64,000 nucleotides of DNA from Tetraselmis striata (GCA_006384855.1 VCJN01002043.1:1-64000); one strand, 5' to 3'; shown: positions 35,761-48,310, counted from the first letter of the stretch. A program made the numbers and translations. The notes: generated from the sequence alone by a model not told the origin.

Positions 35761-37816
35761 ATCGTCGCTGCGACCTTCCTGTGCGCCTACTTGGGGGAGG
35801 TAATTTAAAACTAGGGGAAATGTAGGGTGCCCAAAGCCGGTCTACGGCCGGGCAAAATGAAAGTCGCGCCGCGCGTTTCCGGACCTCGATCGATCCCTGC
35901 TCGAGCTATGACGAGACCGCGTGGCCTGACGACCTGCACAGCAAGGGTTCCCGAGCCCACACACACCTAGGAAAATGGGATGCAGAGGTGAGTGTGGATG
36001 TTGCTTCGATGCCGTGGCGTCGGATGCGGCCATCGCGAGCGATGCCGCAGGGTGCCGGTACCCGCGGGACTATTCCGCGCCTTCGCTGCTGTGTCCCCAC
36101 CACCAGTGCCCACAGACAGACAAAAGCCTCCTCCGAGCGACACGAATTGAGGTCGCACGAAGATATAGGGCGCCTGTATACCCTCAGAGCACCTCGAGGC
36201 GGGGGGGGGGGGGGGGGGGGGGGGCTATGCGGCCGCGGTTTAGGTTGCCGCATGGTTGTTTGGCGGACGAGTAAACGATAGGCACGGCGCGGGCGTTCGC
36301 GCGATGCAGGTATGATCTTTCCGCGGCCGGCGTCACAGATCATACGGCGCCCAGCCATCAGCCCGCAGTGATGTAGCCCGCAGTGATGTTGTCAGTTGTG
36401 TGGACTATATAAAGACACCTTGTGGGGGCCAACCGCGTTAAAGTTTGGGATATCAGCACCTCGATTCCTTTCCTGACATGTTTTCATCTCGACGTCTATC
36501 GCAAAACTTTCCGTGCTCGTTCCGGATGGGCGCCGGTCTACCTATTAACTTTTACTCCCCTCCGCGTGAAGCGCATCTAGATATGTAGCAGTACCACTTG
36601 GCCTTCAGAGGGCCGCACGCTACGGGAAATGCGGCAGCAACCGAGCCTGTGGGGGTTCGTGCAGCCGGGCCGTGAGACAGCTGGCGTGAAAAAGGAGCAG
36701 GAATAAAGGTGTAAAAAATGCAGGAATTCTCGTTAGTGTAAGACATTTCAAATTTCCAAGCAAGGTCAGGAGCAACAATGCATGCAGAGGGCACTTCACC
36801 CCTCTGCTCCTAGTAATAAGTCCACAAATTCGCTGGGCCATCATGATTCATGGCAGTACTTGTTCAGATGCCCCCCGCCCCGCCCTCCACCCTTTTTTCT
36901 GGGGATCGCCGCCACCGAAAACAAAAGTACACAACAACAATCTAAATGCCCCATCACCCCCCCCCCCTCTCCAAAGCCATCTTCCCCTGGAAATGTTGAA
37001 AGACGTCCATGCGCGTACTTGCGTTGAGCGGTGCTTAATGTGATGTTGGTTGCGCAGGTAACCTCTGGCAAAAGTGGGTCAGTGGGTGCCTTCCTGTCGA
37101 AATGGGAAGCCGAAAGGGTGACGCCGGGCGGAGCGCCCCCAGCCCCACCCGCTACTCTCTGCAGCGGTGTTTCGGTGAGGTGGCTGGCGCCGCTGATCAC
37201 GCTCGGGCATGCAGATACCTGCGCAGGTGGAGGCGGAGGCTACGGGTCAGGGCGTCAAGGCATGGGGCCAGAGCGCTCAGGTAGGATCAATCTCAAGGCA
37301 GTGCTGGCTGACGGTGGCCCTCCGCTGCATGCAGTGGGAGGGACAGCAGAGGTGTGTGTGGTGGTGGTGGTAGTGGTGGTGGGTGAAGGGGGGGGGGGGG
37401 GGGGACACCTTATTGACACCTTGGGAGATTCTGTTTGGGCGAGCTAACTATGGCGACTACCACATATACACACATTTATAGATATACATACATAATATAG
37501 ATAGATGGATAGATAGATATGTTATATATGTATCTATATGTGTGTATATATATGTATATATATGCGAATTAAAAAGTATGTAAATATTAATATGAAGTAT
37601 GCAATAACAAATAAGTAAAAGTAAGTATAACAGTATGCATAAAACTATGTATATATGATAAATATTTGTATATATATAGATGTGTGTATATATCTATATA
37701 TCACCGCATATGTATACCACATATAAGTGATTTACATAGATGGTATATGTACACATATGTATGGGTATACTTGGCACTGTATGGCACCACTGGCGAGGTG
37801 TTTCGCTCTGAAAACC
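35761..37816. other. Intergenic, repeats and AT-rich DNA
   Basis: The region includes a G-run (36200), dispersed repeat family B copy 2 (36590-36780), a GTG-rich run (about 37355-37385) with a G-run at 37389, and an AT-rich microsatellite region (37450-37760) with GATAGATA and TATATG blocks. The frame at 37031-37447 follows a good acceptor but has no recognisable domain. Confidence 0.5.
36590..36780 (-). repeat. Dispersed repeat family B, copy 2
   Basis: The reverse complement matches 6740-6890, with shared blocks CCAGCTGTCTCACGGCCC and CTCTGAAGGCCAAGTG. The two copies lie 30 kb apart. Confidence 0.5.
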
Positions 37817-40800
37817 CTACTGGTCATGCTCTTTGGCCGAATGCCGTCCGGGCAAGTGGCGCCCTGCGGCGGGAGGCGCGCACCTGGCGTACAGCATGCC
37901 GCAAACACCAGCAGCGACGCCGGCAAGCAGCAGGTAGTCCACGGATGCAAGGGAGCCTGGCCTCCGTCCCACCGGCTCTGACATATAAAGGGGCCAGCCT
38001 CCAGGCGTGTGTGGTGGGGAGAGGGAGAGGGAAGCGGGGGGGGGGGGGGGGGGGGGGTTCAGTGCCTCCGATGCACGCTGGATGGCAGTGTTTGGCGCAG
38101 TGTTTGAAGTATGGACTAGTGTATTGCGTACAGCACGATGACGCAGCGTAGTTGCAGATGCTATTCACCAGTTGGATTCCGTTCCAGCAAATCACCGATT
38201 ATGATATAGACCGGCCAAGAATTGACCGGCTTTGAAAGTAAAGCTTTGATGTACATCGGGTCTTCGTCAGTGGTGTTTCCGAGTGAGTTCCGACTATATT
38301 AGCTAGTTATGTCGCCCCCTGAGATAAGGGGGGTAGGTTGTCAATGAGGCACTAACCCGGAGTGTGTGTGTTGTTTATGAGACAGCTCAGCTTCCGAGCA
38401 GCTGTTATCACGACAACTGGAATGCGCTCCAGGGGGGGTAGCAGCAGGCCTACCTTTGCTGACGGGCGCCGGCTTGTGAGCATCGATCGCAGAAGCAGTC
38501 TGCTCATCCCCATTGGGACCAGCAGCCTGCGGGGCTCCGGCCTGGCCGCCGTTGGGGAGCAGAGTGAGTGGGTGCATGACGCGCTTGGCGGGGTCAGCAG
38601 TGCGCCCGGCATGGGGCAATGAATGCCACGTCAGGTGAGGGATGCCGTTGCAAGCGCGCGTTTCCTTCAGGTAAACCAACACACCTATGAGGACCTGGAA
38701 TAGATACGCCCGAGACGAGGGCTGCGTGCAGCAAATGACAACCAATGCTATATTATAAATGCATGGCTATATTACATAATCATACATTTATACTTATATG
38801 TACGATTATCTATCACATGTTTCACGTATGACATAATCGTACGCATGTTTTTTGTATGTGTGTGTGTGTGTGTGGGGGGGGGGGGTGTGTGTGTACCTGT
38901 TGCGGTACTGTGTACTGTCTACGGGTGCCGGTGGGGGTTTGGGAGGGGGGGATGCGCACCGGCGGGTCGCCCGCCGCCATCAGCCGCTGCGTCGCGCGCG
39001 GCAGAGCGCCGAACACCTCGGGGCCAGCTGTCACGGCGCCCTTGCACGACCAGCGCCCGGCGCTCTCGATGCGCGCGCTCACCACGTCGCCCAGCGCGCA
39101 CTCGGTGTTTGGCAGCAGCACCTGCGCGCAGAGCCAGTCGTGGGTCAACGCCCCCCTCCCCGGCCCCTGCTGGCGTGTGGCCATGAAACCGGCGGGGAGC
39201 CAACACCCCGCGGCATGGGATGACGACGTTGCCAGTAGTAATGATCACCTTATGAAACCAGACTTGGGGTGTGATTGATGGTACTGCAATGTCGACGAAT
39301 GAGCAAAATGGTACATCACTATCAAATTACGGCGTGTACGTTCTATTCAGGGGCTACTCATGGACGGCAAGAGCTGCCCTCTCAGCAGTATCTCGCCAGG
39401 AGCGCTGGGTAGGTAGGGCATACATTACCGGAGATAGCGCGCACGCTGGTCCGCTACGACTGAGACATCCTAAACCTTTGGCACCACGTAGCGGAGCTGA
39501 AGCTACCATAGAATTCAAAAACAACTAGCACGCAGGTGTCAAAAACTTGGAATGGCGGGGCCTGCCCTGGCCGTGTTTTGCCATCCTTCTCGCGTTTTCC
39601 AATTATGTTCTGCTGCTATATATTATCCTCCTATTATCAATAACATTAATGCGGAATGTCCATCGGAAAGAACTGATTGTATACGCGCGTCACGATGTAT
39701 TATATACCGTACAATGGTAGTCCGGTACCGGTACGAGTACTACATGTATTAATTAAGGATTAATACATTGTATTTCGATCGGGCCATATATCGGTAATAT
39801 ACTGTGTACAAAGGAGGTAATTCAATACAACTACCAGTACCAGGAAGGATCACTCATCCTTCCTAGTACCGTGTGCGCATCCCTCATCCATCCCGCCTTA
39901 TGCGGGATGCGGGCCGCTTTTAGGCGGCTTGCTGTGTTGATTTTCTAATTCTGGGGAACTGCCCTTTTTGTAATTCACACCAGTACCAGGAAGGAGTAGT
40001 CGATCGACGATACGCTGATACACACAGAAATTGTCGGCGTTATCTTATCGTAGTGCGTCGTTCCGCATTCCTGTGATGCTATCTAATTTAAAATAATGTA
40101 CGTATATATACTTGCAGTAATGAAAAATGCTGGGCAGTATTGAATACGAAAATTTCCTTGATTCGCAATCAATTCGTATTCGATTCGCAATATGATCTGT
40201 CAGATTTCTTTCAAGAAATGCAAACTCTCAAGAAATTTTTCATTTCCTATTTTAAATGCCGACCTTCCGAATTTTCATTTTTTTATTTTCTATTCTAATT
40301 GCCGAACTTCCAACCTCGGATACTGGCTAGATAGCGAACCGAAGCACGCGCACTGCCGCTCCGAAACCATAATACAGACCTCACGAGTTGCTCCAAAACC
40401 ATGCATTCAGGTCCAGGCAGGTAGTTAAGCAATACAGCTTTCTTCAGCTCATCCACACCGCCCTCTCCAGCTCGCATGTGCCAGTACATGTGGTCACGCT
40501 CAGTACATCACTCCACATAAAGCTCTGGCAGTGGGGTCAAACACAGGCATATAGGGGCGATGCGTGCGGCCGACACCTGCAGGTAGCTCTTGGTGTGCGC
40601 CACCAGGCGGCAGCCGTCCGCGGCCGTGTCCACCACCCAGCAGCGCTCCGTGCGTCCCACGTGCGCCGCCTCCGCTTCCCCAAAGCCCTCCACCAGCGCG
40701 GAGAGCGCGCGGCTGCGAGCCTTCACCACCTGCGACGGCACCTTCTTCATGCGCGCGGCGGGCGTGCCTGGGGCGGCGGCGCAGCAAAGGGCAAATGGGA

Positions 40801-43800
40801 ACCAGGAGGGGGCGGCGGGGGGTTTAGCAGCCGTCTGTGCCAGCCACACCTTGTGTAATATTTCACCATGCCGCCACTGTTGTGTGTGAGTGGCGGCGGC
40901 GGTGGTTGCGGTGGTCATGGTGGTTGCCATGGAGGCCGCGGGAGGGGGGAGAAAGACTACTTCCCATGAGATATCATGAGATACTTGCCACACATTTCTA
41001 GTCAAATCTCTGCTTCTGTACGGGTGCCAACGCACCTATAAGAACCCGAATACACTTGTAGGTGTTGAGCAAATATATTTACCTCCCAGAAGGGCGGTGC
41101 CGGCGGATAGTTCTTGTGAGACATTCGCGGAGCTGTTAATAGGGATAATAACTTATTAATTAGTATATTTGATCCCGTAGTCCTGTTCCGTACTTATATC
41201 AACTCTTGACCATTCGCAAGATGCACTACTGCGGCCTAAGTATTTAGTCTTTCAAGGGAGAAAACATCCCAACACCCATTTTAACCCCAGCCCTAAACCT
41301 TCACGGATGCCCACCCTTATTGCATTTATAGTGCGATTGCATCGGATACACGGATTGGATCCGAGAATGCTCTCTGAAAGCACATGCTTATCTCGTTGTC
41401 TCTCCGCTTGGTAGAGCGGTGGTTTCCCACTCAGGAGGTCCCGGTTCGATTCCCGGTTCCCCCAGTTGAGGGCAATATCGTCCGGGCCGTGTCCCGGGTT
41501 TGCCTGGTCGATGGATTAGGCCTTCGGGGTTTGAATGAGGCAATGGTCAAAGGGCTATGCCGGACCTATGACTGCAGTAGGCGCACGAGGTCAAGTGCTG
41601 GGGCGGCTCCGCCGATGACCCGGAGCGAAGCTTACTTAAGCACATACCCCCCCCCCCTGAAATCGAACAGAATAGACCGGCCGGAACCGTCCCACTCCGG
41701 TCCGGCGCCAGTGCTACAAGAGCGGCTCCGGCAACAACTTGGGATGCCTCTGCAGCACGGATCCTGATTGAGAGGTTGAAGGTAACAACTCGTAGCAGAG
41801 CGGACCTTTGTGTGTTTAGAGACAAGGGCGCTCTGGGCAAGGTAAGTGGGTCAGTGGGTCTCGGGGAGGGGGGGGGGGGGGGGGGGGCTCACCGGGGCGC
41901 GGGTAGAACTGGCTGATGTGGCAGTGCGAGAAGCGGTAGTGGCGCACCAGCTCCATCGTCTCCTGTACGACACGCACCGGCCTCGGCATGTCAGCACCGG
42001 GACTGCGCCCGCCGCAGGGTTTCGCCATTAGCAACATTCAGCTTCGTGTAAATGCTGAGACCCCCGCGATGGCCAGGAATTCCGCAAATGTGAGCACGGG
42101 TGCCGGGCTGGTGACAGCAATGCCATAAACAACAAACTGAGCCTTTTGTCGCGGGCTCTTCTAGGCGTGCTGGCACTCGTATGAGTGGCGGTTGTAGCAC
42201 TGCTTGAGGCTTGCTTTGCGACAGAGAATTAGTGTACTGCCTGGACCAACTCGAGGCTTTGTTCAGGCTGTGGGGAGAGTCGGCATACCGCTGTCCAGCT
42301 GGGTTCACAGCCGGAACTGAATTCAGCTTATTACGAGAGGGTTATTTCGTATGGAGGTGGCTGAAGGGGACAGCCCGCCAGCGCAGCCCGGTGCCCCTAC
42401 TCGCAGGCGCTCTGAAAGCAGCCAAGCCAACAGGGCGCAGCGCTGAGGGGAGTTTGGGAAGGGGGGGGGGGGGGGGGAGGGGGGGGGCACGCTCGGTACC
42501 TCAAAGTCGGCGTCCGTCTCACCGGGGAAGCCGCAGATGATGTCGGTGGCAAGCTGCAAGCCGGGGACCAGCGCCAGCAGGGTGTCGCACACCTGTCGGA
42601 ACTCCTCTACCGTGTACTCGCGGTTCATGGCGCCCAACACTGCCAAAATGCACGGCCATGGGGAGTTGGACGTGCGTGGTGATAGAGTGGGGGACGAAGG
42701 GGGGGGGGGGGGGGGGGGGGGAGGCCAGTTTATGTGTTCATGATGTACAGGTGCCCGCGAATTGTTTTCAGTTCCGTTATGATTCCGTGATTGATTCCTT
42801 TATACTTGAGCTGTGCAGGGCAGGGCGGGTTCTTATAAAAATTGTTATTCTTATACTCGCGCCGGCACCCGTATATTCGATATATTTACAGATATGTGAA
42901 TGCGGGTGCCGGCGCAGTGACACAGACACTGGGAATAGGAACCCACCGAGTGTCAAAGACCAAACGTAGAGGATCCAACCGCCAACGTCGAACCTGTTGA
43001 GACTGTTCCCATATGTCGCATGCGCAACCACATTCGCGGCCCATTTTTTCGAGGCTCTTCTACGGCGAATGGTATATGCACAGGTGTGCACACTGGTACT
43101 GGTTTGTGCATGTATGGGTATACAGGTCTAAGCATCTCAAGTAGCACTGAAGTGCCGCCGGGCTTTGCAGTCGCCCATATCGGTACTTTCGACATCGCTG
43201 TTTGCATGTACACTGCTCCTGAAGGCTGCTGCTGGACATAGGTCCCCGCATGCTCGTATTACTGCCTATACACGGGTGCCGGCGCGGTTACACGAACACT
43301 GCGACCAAGAACCCGCCCTGCCTGACAGAGGCCAAATCCAGATGAACCCATAGCAGAACTACAGCGAATGTTCGTATAGGCTGCATGCAAGCCCAATTTG
43401 AGGCGTACATAATAATAAATAATGAGTTCTTATAGCTGTTGCGTCGGCGCCCGTAGAAGCGCATAAATATAATATAAACGAGACGCACGTCCGGCCACGG
43501 GTGCCAACGGCTGAGGCAAAGGAGGGCAATTGAGACAGCCAGCGATACCAATACGGACTGACGACATATAAATTACCTCTGGTTGTGTTCACCCGTTGAC
43601 CACACCCTTCCTCGCGGGCCTCCGGCCCGCTCGGGGGATTCCCGCAGCCATCCCATATCGCGGCTGCGCCACTACTCGTGCCCCCCCCCCCCCCCCCGGG
43701 GGCTTCCCCCTTCCCTGCTTCACACCCAAGGTCCACAGTCGCGGGTATCGCCATGTCCGCGCCGATGCGCGCGGACCGAATCTGCCATCGTCACCCATCC

Positions 43801-45847
43801 GGGCATCCAGTGGAACCTCAAATACGAATATATATACCGAACTGATTGCAGATCCGTTGTGCCACCCGTGTGCCCGTTTGAACTCTGGGTAGTTTCCGTA
43901 TGTCCGGGAGGTCTCAAAGACAGACAGACACACAGACACAGCTTTTTAAACTATCCAAATGAGGTGTGTGTCTGCGTGCGTGTGTGCGCGCGCATGTGGG
44001 TGCATCCATCCACGCGCACGACAGGGGGCGTGCCCACCTGCATTGGAGCCGCTCTGCACCGGGACGTGCAGGTAGGCAAACACGCAGGGGTGGCGCAGCG
44101 CCTCCGCGATGGCGGGCAGGTGCTCCAGGATGAAGGGCGGGTTGGTCATGCCGACGCGCAGCATGGTGCGCCCGTCCGGTGGCAGCACGCCCACCAGCGC
44201 CGTCAGCAGCGCCGGCAGGCTGCTCCCGATGTCGCGCCCGTACGCGCCCGTGTCCTCGCTGCTCAGCCAGATCTCGCGCACCGCATCGTCCGCCACGGCG
44301 GCCGCGGCGCGCGCCACCAGCGCCTGCGGGGCCGCCCCGCAGCCGCCTCAGCCGGCATTCCCTCAGCAGCACAGCGCCGACGGCACTCCGGGGGTGGCGG
44401 GGGGGTGGCGCGGCACGGCGCGCACCTCCAGCGCGTAGCTGCCGAGCTCCCCGCGCGCATGCTTGGTCTTGCAGTAGGTACACGCGCCCAGGCAGCCGGT
44501 GGAGAGCGGCAGGATCTCAATGTGCTGGTTGCGCCGCACCTGCGCGCAGCCCCGCAGCCCCGCAGGCGGGCAGGCAGCGGAAGCCCTTAAAGACAACACT
44601 TCAAGGAGAAAAGATAGCCCACAATAAAACTTTGGCAGTACAGGTGGGTAATGGGCCATTTGAGCATAGAGTACTGTCAAAACAAGTGAGCTGAATGATG
44701 GTCACTGCGCAAGGCGTTGACAGCAAATGGAGCGATCGAAATTGCAAACCAAATCTCTCTTCTACATGATAACGGTTTTGATCGTTTCTTGACAAAATGT
44801 CGCACATAACGAACGTTTTGGCGGGGCAGGTTTGGGTAACATGTTTTAGGCACGTCGGAGGCAGGAGGGGTGGGGGGCGGGGGGGGGGGGGGGGGGGGGG
44901 GGCAATCAAGGCTTGTCAGGCTTGGCAGCGGGCTTGCCTTGGGAAGGTCCAGTCGCGGCAGCGCCTTCTTGGCCAGCATGTGCACAGTGTTGCCGCGCAG
45001 CGTCTCCTCCACGGCCTCCACCACGCGGTCGATCTGCGTGACGCCCAGCACGCTGAGGCCCTCCAGCTCCTTGGCGCGCTTGTCACCCTGCGCGGCACGA
45101 GCCCTGCCCTCAGCGCTCCAACACTGCCGTGCGGGCGCGGATGTCCAGAGGGGGTGCATAGACTTGGGGGTGAGGGGGGCAGCCCACCTGCGGGACGCAG
45201 CCCGACACAAGCAGCTTCTTCCCCAGCGACTTGCCCTTGCTGAGCAGCGTGGCCATGGCGGACTGGCTGGGGTTCTTTACCGTGCAGGTGTTCACCAGCC
45301 ACAGGTCCGCGCGCTCCTTGTCCTCGTCCGATGCGATCCTGCGCGCACCGCCTTGGCTCAGGCCCGGTGCCGTGCCGTCATGATCCAAAGCTAAGGCTGA
45401 GATGAGTTCCACATTCGTGCCGGAGATATCAGTTCCCTAATAAGTGGAGAAAACAACAATTAGTTTATGTGCAGGTTATCGCTCATCGTTGGCAGGTAAA
45501 GCCGGAGGTGGGTGTCCGGAGACGCGCCGCCCAGTTGGTTTACACCGCAGAGGGCAGCGGCAGCCGGCCGGGCGGGCGGGCTGGCGCAGCCGTGCGCGAG
45601 CGGCGTGCCTGTACCTGTAGCCGTACGCCGCCAGTTGGCCGGCCATGTACTCCGAGTCGCTCAGGTTGTGCGCGCAGCCAAACGTCCTCACCCAAACCGT
45701 CTGCGTGCCAGGAACGCCGGCGCCCGCGGCATCGCCGACCGCCGGCGCCCTGCGGCCCGCCACCTGTAGCGGTAGGTCCCGCAGCACGCGCGGCTCCGCG
45801 CCATCGGCCGCCCCTAGCGCGCCGGCCAGGTCCTCGATGTCATCCAT
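37817..45847 (-). CDS. CDKAL1: CDKAL1-type tRNA N6-threonylcarbamoyladenosine methylthiotransferase
   Basis: This radical-SAM enzyme adds a methylthio group to t6A37 of ANN-decoding tRNAs. Eleven exons fit phase by phase: 45847-45615, 45338-45188, 45087-44938, 44539-44426, 44323-44038, 42639-42500, 41962-41893, 40767-40577, 39121-38897, 38694-38454 and 37956-37817, about 646 aa. The UPF0004 cysteines are Cys58 (TFGCAHN), Cys96 (NTCTVKNP) and Cys125 (SGCVPQ). The SAM cluster motif is C-x3-C-x2-C at 194, 198 and 201 ([14 protein letters not shown]). [41 protein letters not shown] and ISQFYPRPG follow, then a TRAM domain over exons 8-9. The last exon adds a hydrophobic segment ([15 protein letters not shown]), matching the C-terminal membrane anchor of eukaryotic CDKAL1, so ER location is inferred. 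Intron 3 has a GC donor (AAG|GCAAGC). Exon 10, the exact end of exon 9 and the linker are least certain. The stop is TAG. Intron 7 holds a SINE and intron 5 hairpin repeats. Confidence 0.93.
38037..38057 (+). repeat. G-run in CDKAL1 intron 10
   Basis: A run of about 21 G residues, which is C on the gene's sense strand, lies between exons 10 and 11. It is one of the many homopolymers of this window. Confidence 0.9.
41389..41640 (+). mobile_element. tRNA-derived SINE, copy 2 (in CDKAL1 intron 7)
   Basis: The head carries TCTCCGCTTGGTAGAGCGG (A-box region) and GGTTCGATTCC (B box, 41443-41453). The body (about 41470-41625) matches the copy at 5.1-5.4 kb, including CCTTCGGGGTT and GCACGAGGTCAAGTGCTGGG. 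It lies antisense to the host gene within an intron. Confidence 0.72.
42859..42915. repeat. Perfect 13-bp inverted repeat in CDKAL1 intron 5
   Basis: The arms GCGCCGGCACCCG (42859-42871) and CGGGTGCCGGCGC (42903-42915) are exact complements with a 31-nt loop. Related GGGTGCCGGCGC and GGCGCCCGT arms recur near 43274, 43447 and 43498 in the same intron, so this looks like a small palindromic repeat family. Confidence 0.8.
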
Positions 45848-46446
45848 GTATGACTTATTGTAGTATTATGTTTAGCGCGCCCGGCCGCCGCCGGTAAGCC
45901 AACAGGGCACAGCTCGGAGTGACCCGTCGTCAGCTCCGCAAGTGCAGGGCAATCTGCTCTGTCCTGCAGCACCTTCCTGAATTGCTGCTGACTAGCGCCT
46001 CACTCCATCAGTCGCTTCAATTGACTGCTGCCGCTGCCGCCGCCGCCGTGTAGCGAGGAGCAGACGAACCTGTGCGGGAGCGTGGCGGGTGGCCTGACTG
46101 CGGCCTCGCCGTTCATCCGTCGTCATGAGGACCCGCCTGCGTGGTCGGCTTTTGAGCAATAAGCTTGCTGGTACCGGTACGCGGCTGTGAGGATGATCTT
46201 ATTGGGAGCCCGAGTAGAGTTTCGAATTTTCCGAATACAAACTGCTAGGGTTTTGTATTTTGAAGTTTTTAACCTGAAATTGTTATTTCTGGGGTTGCAG
46301 CTCATTTCGGCCCGCGCCGCTTTTTCAGTTAAGCTCTAAATATTTTAGGTAGACGTTAGGGCTATTTAGGGTTTAGGATTTTCGGGGGATGATTATTCAA
46401 CAATCGCGCCGGCCAAATTGTTCGTCGTAACGAGCCGTTTTAGAGG
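45848..46446. other. 5' flank of CDKAL1, intergenic
   Basis: No gene is seen. The part from 46170 to 46400 is AT-richer and contains telomere-like TTTAGGG motifs. The CDKAL1 promoter must lie here, but no element is recognisable. Confidence 0.5.
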
Positions 46447-47474
46447 CATTTCATACGGACATCGCGTCATCAGATAATCCTGTCATCGGATAAATACTCG
46501 CACCGGAGCGTGCCACGTAACCGATGACATGCCCCGCGCCGCTATCTGATGACAGACCCGCGTGTATACTGTACACGGGGGCATGTCCAAATGGAAATGC
46601 CCCCGTGTACAGCAGTGCACACGCGTCATCAGATAGCAGCCTCGGCCAGCCCATTTTCAAAACATTTCGCCCAGTCTACCTACCTGCCCGGCACCTGCCG
46701 ACGCCATGGCAGGCTCCACCGAGCAATCTCCGCAACGGACACCCAGGCGGGGCGAACCCACATGGAAGACCCCCCCTCCCCGCACTATGGGGGGTCATGT
46801 TGCCCCTGGGTTCACGGTTTCGCCGCGGGAGCTACGCGCGAAGGCCCGTGCACTGGCGGGGCGCAGCGGCTGCAGCCCTGGAGCCTCGCCCGCCGCCACC
46901 GCGTTGTGCCCGTCTCGCCCGCCCGCGCGTGGTCATCCCTCGATAGCCGACGCAGTGCCTGATCCATGTCGCGCTTCTCGTTGCCTGCACGGTTAGGATG
47001 GCGTGCGCCCGCGTGGCCATGGGGCGTGGCCCCGTTGTCGTCCTCATCGGTGTACGCTTCGTCTGTATGCGGTGTGTCCATGTCTATGTCCAGTGCGGCC
47101 CCGGCAACGGCCAGCATCCGAGGGAACGCGCTGCCCTCCGACTGCGCGTTGCCGTAGGTAAGTGCAAGCCCTCCAACTTCGTCTACGGCAAAGCTGGGAC
47201 GCTCCATGCATGACTGTCCAGTGTGGATGGGCGGGAGGGACGGGGCGAGAGACACGAGGGAAAAGATGGTGTTTGCGGGCCCGATGGCTGCGGCGGAACT
47301 AGAAGCGCCGGACGATTTCTTGCGATATCTGATGACAGACCAACGAATCTTGATGTTTGTCCGTATGAATCACATCTCTTGTCATGCGTTAGCATTGTCG
47401 ACGTGGCAGCCCGCGGTGCGCGAACGGTAGATGATGACAAGGATTATCTGATGACGCGATGTCCGTATGATATG
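46447..47474 (+). mobile_element. TIR DNA transposon, copy A
   Basis: This element of about 1.03 kb begins near AGAGGCATTTCATACGG (46442-) and ends at CCGTATGATATGCCTC. Both ends continue into ATCGCGTCATCAGATAATCC, so the terminal inverted repeat is about 40 bp. The minus strand carries an open frame (47255-46812, starting MSLAPSLPPIHTGQSC and including ERPSFAVDEVGGLALTYGN) shared with copy B, but with no recognised transposase motif. Smaller internal inverted repeats flank a CCCCCGTGTAC block near 46570-46615. Confidence 0.75.
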
Positions 47475-47498
47475 CCTCTTATCATACGGACATATGGC

Positions 47499-48310
47499 AT
47501 ATCATACGGACATCGCGTCATCAGATAATCCTTGTCATCATCTACCGTTCGCGCACCGTGGGCCGCCACGTAGTAGACAGCGATAATGCATGACAAGAGA
47601 CATTATTCATACGGACAAACATCAAATTCCTTGGTCTGTCACATAGCGATCGCTATCGCACGCCGCTTCTACTACTACCGCCGCTGCCATGCATCACGCC
47701 TGCAAACACAATCTTTTCTACCACACACAGGCAAGCCTCGTGTCTCCCGCCCCGTCTTTCCCACCCGCCATCCAGACTGGACAGTCATGGAGCGTCCCAG
47801 CTTTGCCGTACACGTAGTAGGAGGGCTTGCTCGCACCTACTACGGCAACGCGCAGTCGGAGGGCAGCGCGTTCCTTCGGATGTTGGCCGTTGCCGGGGCC
47901 GCACTGGACATGATGGACACACCGCATACAGACGAAACGTACACCGACGAGGACCATAACGGGGCAACATGACCATCCGTAGTGCGGGGAGGGGGGGCAC
48001 TATGCGGGTACGCCCCACCGGGGTGTCCGTTTCGGAGATCGCTCGGTGGAGCCTGCCAAGGCGTCGGCGGGTGCCGGTCAGGTGGGTGGACAAGGCGAAA
48101 ATGTTTTGAAAATTGGGGCGGGCGAGGCCGCTATGTGATGACGCGTGTGTACTGTACACGGGGGCATTTCGATTGGGACATTACACACGCGGGTTTGTCT
48201 TCAGATAGCGGCGCGGGGCATGTCATCAGTTACCACGTGGCACGCTCCGGTGCGAGTATTTATCTTATGGCATGATTATCTGATGACGCCATGTCCGTAT
48301 GATATGGCTC
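47499..48310 (-). mobile_element. TIR DNA transposon, copy B (inverted, internally deleted)
   Basis: This is the mirror copy of element A. It starts GGCATATCATACGG and ends CCGTATGATATGGCTC. It lacks about 240 bp that copy A has (roughly 46790-47035) and shares the ERPSFAV...VVGGLA frame on the plus strand (47586-47972). Together A and B form an imperfect palindrome of nearly 1.9 kb with its axis near 47487. Confidence 0.75.

Noticed and set aside
41395-41466. Functional tRNA gene in the CDKAL1 intron
   Set aside because: The A and B boxes are present but the anticodon stem does not pair properly, and the SINE body follows.
44710-44900. CDKAL1 exon 3 continuing past 44938 through the C-run
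   Set aside because: The open frame becomes poly-Pro from the homopolymer. The family alignment stops at LDLPK, where a GC donor lies.
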